From NCBI RefSeq assembly GCF_018139145.2, contig NC_059478.1:34885001-34949000 (forward strand): a stretch of DNA of 64,000 nt, read 5' to 3'. The position numbers and the translations under genes are program-made. The notes under the pieces are model-generated. The model saw only the letters and a program-made list of their open reading frames with translations. It was not told the origin of the DNA and searched no databases. This document shows positions 14,366 to 62,555 of this stretch, piece after piece. The DNA is from Gymnogyps californianus (taxonomy: Eukaryota; Chordata; Aves; Accipitriformes; Cathartidae). Within the stretch, counting starts at the first letter, position 1; each line of letters begins with the position of its first letter.

Positions 14366-16572
14366 AGGGATTCCTTCATCCCTGACCCGTGTAATGCTTG
14401 CTTTGGGCAGACTAGGGAAGTGCACTGGGTGTGATTTTTTTCAGGAGCAGTCCCTTTGTTTCCCACTTCACGGGGGAAATGTCCAACCCAAAGCTCCATG
14501 AGCAACACCAAGGAGACCTGCTGGAGCTTCTCCTGGTCCTACCCTGGCTGGCTTGGTCCTAGTGTTGGCCCGAAAACCACCTAGCCATGGGGTATTGAGA
14601 GCCTGAAGCACCCCCCTGTATTTTGATAATATTTAAATCCAGCTTTTTTTGATGTGCTGCAGAAAGCTAGCATTTGTAGTGCTTGTTGCTTGTTTCAGTC
14701 AGTGCCCAGAAGAGTAGGATATTCCTGGGAAAATGGAAAAGAATTTCAATTCAAGGACACGTTCAAAGCAGGAGGCAGACCAAAGAAACCCAATCTCCCC
14801 CAAAAGCACCAATGAAATGAACTGCGCCGGAGCAGACAGCTCCTAGGACGAGTGCTCCTGCGCTCCTGGGGTGTCCAGAGCCAGTTTCAAGGGAGCTACA
14901 GGAGATTTGACTCTTTCAGCACATCACTTGAGGTAGAAGCTTGAGGTTTGGGTTCTTTTTTTTTTTTTTTTTTTTTAAGAAAGCAGGTTTTAACACAAGT
15001 ATAGCTGTGTACTTCTGGTACGGTGCACGCTGTGCAAGCTGTATCCCAGTTGCGGCAACCCCAGTTTGTACTGCTGAGCCTGGTCTGCACCTTCGGAAGT
15101 GTTAAGCGAGGGGACAGTCATTGCACGCCGCATCGGGGAGAGGAAGGCTTGCAGCAGCAGGGCCGTGCAGGCGGGCGGGCGGCTAACGAGACTCCTAATG
15201 AGCGTGCTTACCTTTCCTGCAAACGCACACCACAGCTCTCTCCTTGCTGCACAGCTGGACTCGGCGGAGGTGCCCGTGGCTTCTTGGCTGAGCTCCCTGC
15301 AGAGCTGGCTCGGCACCCAGCGAGGAGGCAGGAGGGCAGCGTGGGTGCTGCCAGACCTGCCTGTCCTCCCCTCCGTCCCCGCCGGCGGGCCCTGGGCTGG
15401 GGTTAATGCCGGTCCCTGTTTGCTGGGTGATGGCTTGACTCTGCTTTCCGGGAGTTTTTGGGGAAGGAGCCGCTGCCAAGCAGGGACCTGCTGTGGTTCC
15501 TGCACGCTTGATATGGCTGCTTGCTGCAGGCCAGCTCCTTGCATCGGTGCGAGCCGTTGCATTTGCCTCTTCACAGCGTCGCTGCACCCTTGCAGCTGTG
15601 TCCAACCCACGGTGCTTCACCAAGCCACTTGCCAGACCACGGCAAAACTCCTAGGATCTCTGAAAGGAAAAGAGGCCAGAAATAGCTGTTCTAGACTCAA
15701 GGCCCATGGTTTATACTGGCTCTTTTGGCCACCAGGATCTCTAAATTACGCCGTGACCTAAATTAATTGCTATCGTACCACTGACAGCGATTGCATGACA
15801 AGCGTGTCCGGCAGTGTCCAGCGCGAGAGCAGCTTCCAGCTGCAGCCAGGTCTCAGTGGTCGGGCTGGACGGCTGCCACCGGCGGAAAAATCATCTGCAT
15901 CAAAACCAGCCAGCCAAGTGAAATGGGGTGGTTTAAAATGCTCCAAATCCCTTCCTTGGTGTGCTTGCTGCGAGCGGTTATTAAAAACCCCTCTCCTGGA
16001 TAGCTCTTAGGCTGGAAAAGAGGGAGAAACTCATAGAAACCCACTCTCCATCTGTTTTTAGAAGTGGTGTGGTGGTGGCCACTGCCCCAGTGGGCTCCGT
16101 GGCTGGCGGGGCTCCCTGGGCATCCCGCTTCCCAGCCGGCTCCAGCATCGTTGGTACCAGGCATTGCTTTAAGCACTGTGCAGATCAAGAATCAGCGCAG
16201 AAGATAACCAACCTCATGGTTTAAACTGGGTTTTTTACACCAAAGAAGGGTTTTCCCACCATGTGTTAGTACCCACATGCAGCACAGCAAAGGGATATAT
16301 AATTAAGACAGTAAGCTTAGAAATATTAACTGTGAAATATGTAGTCACACATGCTGAGATCAAGGTAATAAGTGTTAAGTGAACAAATAAAAGGCATAAG
16401 TAAATGTAGGCACTACCTGCAAAGTCCTACTGGCAGTTTCTTGGGTTTGGGTCTGTCTTTTTTAACCTTATTCATGAATTACAGCTGACAAAGGAATGAG
16501 GAAACTTTTGGAGGATTTATTTGAAGCGTAATACGAATATTGCATTCTTATTTATATTTCTTCTATCCCCAG

Positions 16573-54166
<37,594 letters not shown>

Positions 54167-54730
54167 CGGAAGCTTATGCAAGTCTATGGAAAATAATATG
54201 GAAAATACCCAAGGACTGCTGTGCGTGGAACGGGTTTTAATTACAGTTTAAGGAAAATGAACTAAATCCTGCACTCGGGACATTTCTGTTGGAAGTGTCG
54301 ACAACTTTCAGCATTTTTTTCCTTGGAAAACACCGTCTTGACCAGTCCTACAGTATTTACTTCTAGATGTAACATTGTTAATGGTTTTAAAATGTAATTA
54401 TTGTATTTGTAAATTGTACTCATTCCAGTAAGGCTGTATTTTGGCAGTTAGACACTTGAGTTTTAGCATTTTACCATTCATGAAATGGATGTAATTTAAA
54501 CTGTGGTATATAAATTTAATAGTAGTACTGTTGAATGGCACAATGCTTACAGAGGTAGATTACATTTTGTCAATATATACGATTTAAATACAATACGGAT
54601 AGCTGTTATGAAGGGGGTGCCTCATAAAAAGAGAGTTAAGTAGAACCGACACGCTGATTTACTTTTTCTTCAGTCCTTAGTATGTCTCACGGTGATGAAT
54701 AAAAAGCTCTATCTTCAGGTTTAGCTGGTT
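54167..54730 (+). other. SGIP1 proximal 3' UTR
   Basis: AT-rich sequence directly after the stop, with a composition very unlike the GC-rich introns, ends around an AATAAA. A T/G-rich stretch (GGTTTAGCTGGTTT) follows the signal. This is the simplest 3' end of the gene. Longer alternative UTRs are possible, since similar sequence recurs downstream. Confidence 0.75.
54698..54703 (+). terminator. AATAAA polyadenylation signal of SGIP1
   Basis: The first canonical AATAAA after the SGIP1 stop, about 530 bases downstream, followed within 30 bases by GT-rich sequence. A good candidate for the proximal poly(A) site. Confidence 0.65.
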
Positions 54731-57700
54731 TAACTCCAGAAAAATTTTGCTGTAAACGTGGAGGTTCCTAACACAGTCTCCTAGCAAAATGCAGAAAAAA
54801 AAGTCCCTTCTACAAAGAGTATTTACTTCAAATTTCCATTACAAGAAACCTCCGTGAACATGCCCATGTTCTCTTACAGCCGCAGATGAACCGTCAGGAG
54901 TCCCAGCAGTGCGTGCATAGGCGACGAGCATTTCTCTTTGCCCCATGTCCTTACATTTTGCAGAGATGCAGATGAGGAAATAAGCAGGCAAAGAGGCTGG
55001 GTAGTAAATCTGAGCTTCCAGCACTGTCCGGAAATGTTATTGCTGTTTTTAAGGATGCGTTTTCGGAGCAGTCTCCAGATTTTCGGTCGCAATTCTACGT
55101 TCCTTTGCTTGCTTTTTCTGGTTTTTTTTCCCCATTTTTGAAAGCCCCATGGGTTCAGAAAATGCTTTAAAGACGTGCAGCCCTCCCCCCGCCCATGCCT
55201 TTCCATTTTACCACTTAGGCAGGAAAGCATATATGTACAAACACTGGAAAACAAATGCAGCCCAAGCCTGACCCTTGGTGGGACACCCAGCATCAGCTGG
55301 GGATGGGGACGGGGGAGCAGGAGCAAGGTGGGGGGCTGCCGAAAGCCTGGGGGGCAGGAGCCCGCCTCGCTGGCATCAGGAGCAGCTATCTCGTGGAGAT
55401 GGGAAAACATAGAGAAGTGCTAAACTGGAAGGTGCGGGGGAAAAATTGTCCCTCTGTGTTTTCCCCGAGCTGACACAGGCTCGGAGCCGGGCTCCTGCAC
55501 TGCGTTTGATTTCTAGTTGACGTTAGTCTCAGCCTACTGCTGGCAACACGGTGACAGCGTTCATGGCATTAATGGCGCGGCATCTGCCAAGACGGAGAGC
55601 TTGTTTTAATGGGAGAATTTGGCGAGAGGGGGAAAAAAGAAGGGATCTTTTCGAAATTAAATGCAGTTGCTGTTCAGATGCACAGAGAAGCATAGCAGCA
55701 TCCGCTGAATGGGGTGCTGGGGACATCAGAAATGTGTAAGATAACAAACAGTGCTAATTTTACAGTCACAAATGTTGCCAGGATTAGGCTTGTGCATTTG
55801 CGTTGGAAAACTTAGACTGTGCATGTTGGGAAGTGCTTGCTCACAGAGCAGTTTGGAGTGACGTAAGAAAACAGAAATCTTAAAAGAAAATAAGAAAATC
55901 TGGAGATATTTCAGTTCTGAGATGACTCCCAGGCTGAGATATGTATGATAGGGTGGTTGAGTTGTGTGCATGCTGCAAAAAGGTATCAATACAGAAGATA
56001 AAGCACAATTCAGTTATGCGACTTCATACATCTTTGCAGTTTTTGAAAGTACACTTGCCAGTACTCCTGGATGGAGTGTTCAACTCGGTTAATAATTTTT
56101 CCCCTGAAATGGAAATATGTATAAACTGTGTAACCTACCCCTTCCTGACCTAGGAATATAGGGCAAAATCTAAGAATCAGTTTTTGCATAATTGGTTCAT
56201 GCTGTGTACAATTGTTATAAACTCATGCTTCCAAAAGAGCTCTATGTCATAGTCCTGAAAATAAGGATTTTATAATGTAAATATTACCAGAACATAGATA
56301 TTTTACTTTATATTTCATTTGAGAGACAAGGTGTTTACATTAGCATTGGGTTTTTAAATGCTTTTTAAACAAAAAAAAACCCATAACCCAAAGCTCCCAA
56401 GCCTGTCCCACTTGTGCTGCCCCACAAAACAGAGGTCATTCATACTTGGTGGGTGCGTGGCAGTGCTGGGATGCAGCCCCCGTGGCCCGGGTAGAGAGAT
56501 GAGAAAGTCCTGCACCCTTTCTGGGGCGAATTGGCTGGCAGACCCGAGTTGGGGTGCCGGCACGCTTGCGGCCCCACGGGGACATGCCCCCCCCCCCTCC
56601 AGCCACCGGCAGGTGACACAAAACAGCTATTCCCAGCCCGCGACACTGGGACCAAAATCAGCGGTTTGGGACAGGTTTTTTGCATACTGCTTTTGCCAAT
56701 TTTTCGCATAGTATTTCGGTTCACTAGGCGTTTGTTTGCTCGGGAGCGTTGAACTGGATGTCTCTGGTTTCCTTCCCAGCACGATGGCCCTTCTAGACTC
56801 CTTTGCAAGGAGATGCCAGTCCACCTTGATGGTTTAGTTTTCCTGCCCTGTTTGATGTCTGAGCAGACAGGAAGAGTGGCAGAGTGCCCCGGGGATGCTT
56901 ATTTTGTCGGGTGTTTGTCTTCCCGCGTGCCGTACGAGCATGGCACCCCAGCATTACCCGGCATGGGGAGGGGGAACAGACCAGTTGCATTTCTAAGTCT
57001 GAAGTGCAGGAGCCTGGTCTTCTTTCCACCTGGCTTTGAGAAGGTGTCAGCAGAAAAAAGATTATGAGCAGCAGCTTGGGACGCATCAGACTTAAATTTA
57101 GAGCACCAAATAGGGGCATATATAGGGATGTGTATTCCCAATTCTGGCTTCTGTAGCAGCGGCGAGAGCCCTCGGCTCCGGAGAGGGCACAGGGGATGCG
57201 CTGCCCTGTTGCATTCAGGGCACTCAAGCTCTGCAGGCTTCACCTCCGCTTTTAGGCAGGAAAAACTGTGTATCTTCAGGGAATGCATCTGTTTGGTACT
57301 CCCTGCCTGCTAGCAGAGAGCAGCTACGTCAGCAGGGAGTTGAAAAGACGGCGATTCGGTTGCCTCTAAGTCACCTGCATTTCTAGAGCTAAGCATCGGC
57401 GCTCTGTTTCTGAGCACGGGGTCCAGCAGGTCTTTTGCCAAGTCAGGCTGGGGCTGAAAAGGGGGCTCAGCCCTCCAGCACTGCCCAGCACTGGCACCCC
57501 TTCACTCAGCAGCCCTCGGATCTAACTATCTGAGTTAAAAAAAGGATAAATAAAGGAGGCATTCAAATAATAAATAGGTGTGATGCATGCACAGAAAGGC
57601 TTTAGCTTGGTTACTTCTGTGGACGTTTCCCTTTAGACTCTGTCCTCAGGCACCTCTCCCCCAAGGGGTTTTCCTCTGGGGTCCCCGGTAGCTGCCAGCA

Positions 57701-59930
57701 GCCCACGGCTGCAGGGGCAAGGTGCCCGCTGACGGAGTGGGAGTGTTTTTCCCCACGGACACCTGCAGACTTGCGTCTTTAGATGTTAGGAGCAGGAAGT
57801 CTCTTTTTTTGCAACTTTCCTTCTTCTGTTTGTTGCAAATATTCACGATTCTCAGCCAGCTTATGGTCCTCCTCACAGGAGACGTTTCAGACCAATTTTC
57901 TACTTTAACAATATTCCTTAATAACTTTGACATTGCTCAATAGTATGAAATACTACCAAATAATAAGCTTTTCATTTGGTGTTTGCGTTTGTTCTTAAAT
58001 ATCACTCCCCTGTTATAAAGCTGCTTCTTATTTTTGCTGTAAGGCCACTGTCCATTAAACTCCCATTCCTGCCCAGCTGGTGTGAGTTCCCAGCGCGTAC
58101 GTGTGTGGCTTCACTCGCAAAAGCTTTGTCACACGAGCGCGATCTTGTGCCGAGGAAGTTACACAGCTGCACGCTCCTCCCGACGCAGGCTGGACTTAAA
58201 GATGTTAGTGGTGTTATTCGGTATTTCAGTTAAATTAATTTTGTCTTCAGTATGCCCTTCCAGGATTTATTTATTAGAGGTTTTTTAAAACATAGGTGGG
58301 AAAAAAAAAGTTTATGTTAAAATGACATCCCGTTTTGGCCAGGCAGGGAGGGGATGGGGAGGGAAGGCAGTTTCCCAGGCAGGCTGCAGGCACCGTCACA
58401 CCCTCGCTGTCGGATGCTGTCAGGGTATCTCTCACGGCAGTGCCCAGGGTTTGGGCTGCATGGGAAACACCAGAGAAATACGCTGCTTAAACTTATCATT
58501 TTGAAGCCACGCATACCTGCAGGTGAGCCCCATCTGCCTTCTCCTTTTAACGTGACCACAGAGACGCAGGGCAGTTGTTTAGTGCCCAGTTGTAAAAAGT
58601 TGGTCAGCTCTTGCACGGGTGGTTATTTTCCCACTGAGGTCCCTGCCGAGACCTTGCCATGCTGCCCACGCTGCCACAAGTCATACTTGTATTCATTTAC
58701 CTAATTCTGGCTGATTCAAACCAGCCGGCGATGGCACTCTGTCAGACCGCAGCTGCAGAGATTCCTGCAGCACGAGCATCAGGTACAGAGTCTCCACTTC
58801 ACTTTCTTGCAGCAGAAGCATTTTTAAACGGCTGGACTGCAATGAAAAGGTGTCATATTTTTAAATGACCTAAGAGAGAGTCAAATATCTTTTACTAAAA
58901 ACGTTCAGCCCTCCTCAGACCTCTCCCTCGGTTCCCCGTCTCCTTCGGCAGCAGTGTGGTTCCTGTGCCCACCGGGCACGTGGTGCAGTTCTGCGTCGCA
59001 GAGGAATCCTCCTCCATTTTACCTGTTTTTTTGGAAATACGGCCCATGAGTCTGTTACCCAAACACCCAACATCTACTTGAGAAAGCCACTTCAATACAC
59101 TCAATACGGAGTGATTTTTTCCCTACCCTTTGTTGTTTTTACGTGAAAATGTCTTGGTTAAAAGACTTAATTTTGAAGCTTACCGTGACCAAAATACGTA
59201 ACATCATCACATTGTACTTTCCCGGTAAGAAACTACTGTCTCAAAGATTTCATTTCATAGCCAGAATTCTTCTTTTCTTCTTTTTCTCACAATTTCCCAG
59301 GGAAAGTAATTCTTGCAGAGCCGGGGAGTTTTTATGATCCCCAGTATTTTAATTCTCATTTCACTGCCGGGCCAGAAAAAGATCTGCAGAAATACCCCCC
59401 ACCTCCTGCGTGGCCTCCCCTATCACTTTAGGAGGGACCGCAGATAATGCTGCCAACAATTGTTCTTAAAACCGCAAGCGTTAGCGTGGCGGTGCTCTTC
59501 AGAGGTTTGCACACAAGCAGGACTTCACTACAGGCCAAGCAGTATGTGACAAGACACGCCAGGTTTTAGCGAGGCTAAAACCCAATACTTCAGAGTATCT
59601 TATTCCTCCGTTCGAAATCTCTCCCTTTCTGGACAGAGGGAGAATCGCTGCGGACATGCCGTCCTGCTGTTGGGTTCCTAATCCACGCAGGAGGGGTTTC
59701 CCACTCCAAAATGTTCTCAGGTTGATGAAATCACCCGGTTGCTTTGACGGCATAAACCGTACGGAGACATTAGTTGTGGTCTGAGAGAGGAATCGAGTCG
59801 GGTTGTGGTTTGAAGCTCCGGTCCTGCGGCCACGGGCTGGTGGGTGGAGGGCACAGGGTGCAGGAGAACCTCGCCGTGACACCTCTGAACCCAGAGGAAG
59901 CCCCAGGAGTGAATTGGATTTCCCCGGGTA
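54731..59930. other. SGIP1-DYNLT5 intergenic or extended 3' UTR
   Basis: I find no gene here. The region alternates GC-rich stretches with AT-rich ones; 55.9-56.35 kb is AT-rich and includes a Pumilio-type TGTAAATA near 56276. AATAAA occurs at 57549-57554. The words near 56735-56800 (GAACTGGATG, then CCTTCCCAGC and ATGGCCCTTCTAGACTCC) faintly resemble the tail of a CR1 LINE, at low confidence. Confidence 0.6.
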
Positions 59931-60560
59931 TCGCCCTGTATCATTTTATGAACTCCCTCGTGTATAAAATGTTTATAAATATTTGTGGATTAAGATACAC
60001 AGGTCTATTTTTAAGATTTAAGTTAAATAAGTTAATTAATGGCTGGCCTTTTTTGCCTAAACGTGCAATGAGATATATGATACCTTTAGTCTACGATGGC
60101 CTAGGTACTGCTTAGTCTGTGATGAAAACTTTGCTGCTTACCTACTGTTCTCAGAGAAAAAACTGTAAAAGACGTACAGGTTTGTTGCACACAGACTATT
60201 GCAGCAAAGCTTTGTATTTGACCACTGGTAATATGAATGTGTTGTATTGACTTGTTGAAGATAATCATGAAACAACATATTTTAAATGTTACTTGCCTTA
60301 TAGATTAGAATACGACTATGTGGATATCATTTTTGTAAATAATGTTTTTTTATAAATGTCTCTCCTCCATCCTCCCCGTCACCCATTTCACAAAATCTTG
60401 AATATGCAATTATTTACCATGCATCATGTTGCAACAAATAAATCCCCACGTCAGAACAAAGTTTATTAATTCTATACATAAGAACCGCATTAAATACCCG
60501 ACTGAGTTGCAATTTAAATGTGATTTTTTTTTTTCCCCCCTTGAAAATAAACAAAACCTG
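59930..60560 (+). other. AT-rich, UTR-like block with AATAAA at 60546
   Basis: About 400 bp of AT-rich, CpG-poor sequence includes many TATAAA/TTTAAA words and a Pumilio-type TGTAAATA near 60334. AATAAA occurs at 60546-60551. The block ends sharply at GC-rich repeats. It looks like a distal 3' UTR of SGIP1, or a conserved non-coding element. Transcript data are needed to decide. Confidence 0.4.
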
Positions 60561-60655
60561 TAAAACACTACTTTTTCAGAGTGGGCTTTGCTTGCACGTG
60601 CGGGAACACGTATCAGGGCTAAAACATCGTTGCTGCTGGAGCTGTGCGCAGCTTC

Positions 60656-60990
60656 CCGGCTTGGGGACAGGTCGGGGTTGGCATGTGGGGACATGTCAGG
60701 GACCACAGGGACCGTGGGGACGGCTGGAGCTTGAAGGGATGCATGGGAGCCGTGAGGCCATGAGGGACCGTGGCTGTGGGGATTGAGGGGACCCATGGAG
60801 GCCATGGGGACATGTCAGGGCTGTAAGGACACATAGGGGCTGTACGCACCTGTGGACGCCGTGGGGATCCACGGGGGCCCTGGAAACCCACGGGGGCCAT
60901 GTAGGGGCTGTGGGAGCCATGGGGACCTGTGGAGGTTGCAAGGACCCTCAGGAGCCATGAAGACATAAGGGAGGTGTGGGGGCTGTAGGG
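60656..60990. repeat. Degenerate GC-rich minisatellite
   Basis: Many imperfect repeats of words such as CATGGGGAC, CCATGGAGGCC, GGGGGCC and GTAGGGACA, without a clean period, run up to the DYNLT5-like promoter. On the other strand this creates spurious His/Pro/Ser-rich open frames. Confidence 0.75.
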
Positions 60991-61070
60991 ACACGCAGAG
61001 GAGGAAGCACGGGTGGGGGGGAGGCAATATGGCGGCGTGTGCCGGCGACATCTCCTCAGGCTGGGCGGGA

Positions 61071-61184
61071 AGGCGGAAGGGCGGGAGGGCGGCGGCCGGC
61101 GCCGCCCCGCGGCCGCCGGGAGCCGGACCCGGCTCCCGGCGGCCGCGGGGCGGCGCCGGCCGCCGCCCTCCCGCCCTTCCGCCT
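61071..61184. repeat. Perfect inverted repeat, 56-bp arms, 2-bp spacer
   Basis: 61071-61126 is the exact reverse complement of 61129-61184; only AC (61127-61128) separates the arms. I checked all 56 pairs base by base; pairing breaks down just outside. The arms are almost all G and C. Such a structure could extrude a cruciform or hairpin, block polymerases, or be a foldback artefact of sequencing. Confidence 0.97.
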
Positions 61185-61209
61185 CCCCTCAGCAGGGATA
61201 CGGGGACGT

Positions 61210-61242
61210 ATGGCGGTGCGGGCGGCAGCCATCCCCGCTCGG
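61210..61242 (+). CDS. DYNLT5: DYNLT5-like exon 1 (proposed start)
   Basis: ATG at 61210 opens 11 codons, MAVRAAAIPAR, ending at donor GTAGGT in phase 0, which matches the phase of the next exon. It is the only ATG in this frame in the CpG-rich stretch; the ATG at 61029 would join in the wrong phase. The N-terminus does not resemble human DYNLT5, which is about 60 residues longer, so this start is tentative. Confidence 0.55.
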
Positions 61243-61373
61243 GTAGGTCCTAGAACCGACGCGGGACGAATGGGATCTCCGTTCAGCGCCGTCTTCTGTT
61301 TTGAGCGCGGTGGGTTTTCCCTCAGAAAACCCGAGTTTAATCTCGCCGCTTGCCCCCCCCCCCCCCGCTTCAG
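61243..61373 (+). other. DYNLT5-like intron 1
   Basis: A 131-bp GT-AG intron with a run of 14 C's (61353-61366) before the CTTCAG acceptor. Confidence 0.6.
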
Positions 61374-61499
61374 GTCCCCTCCAAGCGCTTCCCGGTGGCG
61401 GTGGTGGATGATATCCTGAAGGATGTGCTGGGGAGCTACCTGAGGGAGCAGCCCTACGAGCCGGCGCGGTGCAGGGACATGGCGAAGGACATCGCTGAG
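61374..61499 (+). CDS. DYNLT5: DYNLT5-like exon 2 (Tctex1 domain)
   Basis: The acceptor is CGCTTCAG and the donor GTACCG; 42 codons, phase 0 at both ends. It encodes [20 protein letters not shown] then [20 protein letters not shown] and AE. FPV..V..ILKDV..SYL..YEP..C..M...I is the start of the Tctex1 fold and lines up with human DYNLT5 (KHFPVVTVNHILKDVVTSYL). Confidence 0.93.
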
Positions 61500-62351
61500 G
61501 TACCGGCTGCGCTGGAGGCACGAGGTGGCCATTTTGTCCTCACGCCTCGATGGGGTGTCAGGGAGGTGGCCGTCGGGGCGGGGAGGTCCCCAAATATGAA
61601 GCGTAAAACAAAGGATGGAGGAGGCCGTCAAGACGCACCAAGGGTTGCTCTGAGATGGGTGCAGGCCTGTAGGAGTTAATGATGAGGTTTGTTCGAGCAG
61701 CGGTGGCTCTGGCCAAGCACACGGTTCAGTAAAAACTCCATGCTGTGGTTGCCCGGTCCAGAAATGCCATTAATAAGTTTTAAGTATATACCAGACCTTT
61801 CCGAAACAGGACAGTTATGGTAGTGGCTGAATTCCACACGGTGACACGTGTTGAAGTTCCTTGTGGGTTAAATCCTGTCTTGCTGCTGAGAAAAGACTGT
61901 CCTGACCCTTTAGTCTTTCAGCTGATTTGGCCCAGAAGAGCTCACCGGCATTAAAAAAGCGGTACCGTCTGCTGTTCCCTTCCCCCCCGTAGTCAGCGGG
62001 TAACTATGAATGCATATGGAGGAGAATGTGGTATTCACATACAGTAACCCCTTACTTAACATCTGTGCTTGCATTTCTGTAGTCCAGCAGGAAGGCGTGC
62101 CTGGTTTTAGCAGATGGAAGTGTTGGTTCTCTTGGGCAACGACCGCAGCAGCGTGCGTGCCACCTGTCCGCAGGGCTGGGGGAGTTTGCGGTAGAGGTTT
62201 CCAATGCTGCAGTTCAAAGATTGTCATCAGGGTTGTTGCAAGGGCTCAGTACTGCAATGCTTGCACTTGTCTGTCCCAGAAAACCAAATCGCTGAGCGTC
62301 CCCTGTAAAGAGAGCTCGCCACTTGTGCCTAAACGTGTTTTTCTCTTGCAG
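61500..62351 (+). other. DYNLT5-like intron 2
   Basis: 852 bp, GT-AG. Nothing notable was seen beyond ordinary intron. Confidence 0.85.
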
Positions 62352-62555
62352 GTTATTAAAGCTCGGGTAAAAGACCTTGTGATACCGAGGTACAAGATTG
62401 TTGTGGTGACGCACATTGGGCAGCTGAATGAGCAGAGCATGCACATCGGAAGCAGGTGCCTGTGGGATCCTGTGAGCGATACGTTTTCGTCATATGTGTT
62501 CAAGAACACTTCACTGTTTGCTCTTGCAAATGTCTATGCTGTCTATTTCGAATAA
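62352..62555 (+). CDS. DYNLT5: DYNLT5-like terminal coding exon (Tctex1 domain)
   Basis: The acceptor is CTCTTGCAG; 67 codons then TAA. It encodes [30 protein letters not shown], and [20 protein letters not shown], and ends [13 protein letters not shown]. The RYK..V..HIGQ and SRCLWDP..D signatures and the C-terminal beta strand are typical of Tctex1-type dynein light chains, which dimerise and bind dynein intermediate chains. The best match in memory is DYNLT5 (TCTEX1D1), also the expected neighbour of SGIP1. The product would be about 120 residues from the proposed start. Confidence 0.95.
   Translation, partial: VIKARVKDLVIPRYKIVVVTHIGQLNEQSMHIGSRCLWDPVSDTFSSYVFKNTSLFALANVYAVYFE

Larger units (their letters stand above)
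1..16572 (+). other. SGIP1 upstream intron (no exon recognised)
   Basis: No SGIP1 exon is visible before 16573, and I find no match to the expected initiator exon (Met-Met-Glu plus one base before a GT donor), so this is read as a long 5' intron. It holds scattered GC-rich low-complexity sequence and oligo-T runs (8402-8422, 9419-9442, 14956-14976). It also holds a 33-bp tandem duplication (5196-5261) and a short AT-rich open stretch near 13.98-14.23 kb, listed separately. Everything else looks like ordinary intron. Regulatory elements could be present but cannot be recognised from one sequence. Confidence 0.75.
60990..61250 (+). promoter_or_regulatory. CpG-rich promoter region of the DYNLT5-like gene
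   Basis: Very GC- and CpG-rich sequence just before the proposed first coding exon, in contrast to the AT-rich block upstream. CpG content and position suggest a CpG-island promoter. It contains the large inverted repeat at 61071-61184. No TATA box is seen. Confidence 0.65.

Noticed and set aside
15099..15761. 220-codon open frame in the upstream intron and its antisense partner
   Set aside because: GC-rich chance frame with no domain; both strands are open equally.
56730..56800. Possible CR1 LINE tail
   Set aside because: Only a few words resemble the CR1 3' region; no (ATTCTATG)n end and no extended match, so not called as a mobile element.
61029..61253. Upstream ATG as start of the DYNLT5-like protein
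   Set aside because: Its frame reaches the donor at 61243 in phase 1, while the next exon needs phase 0; it also reads through the inverted repeat.
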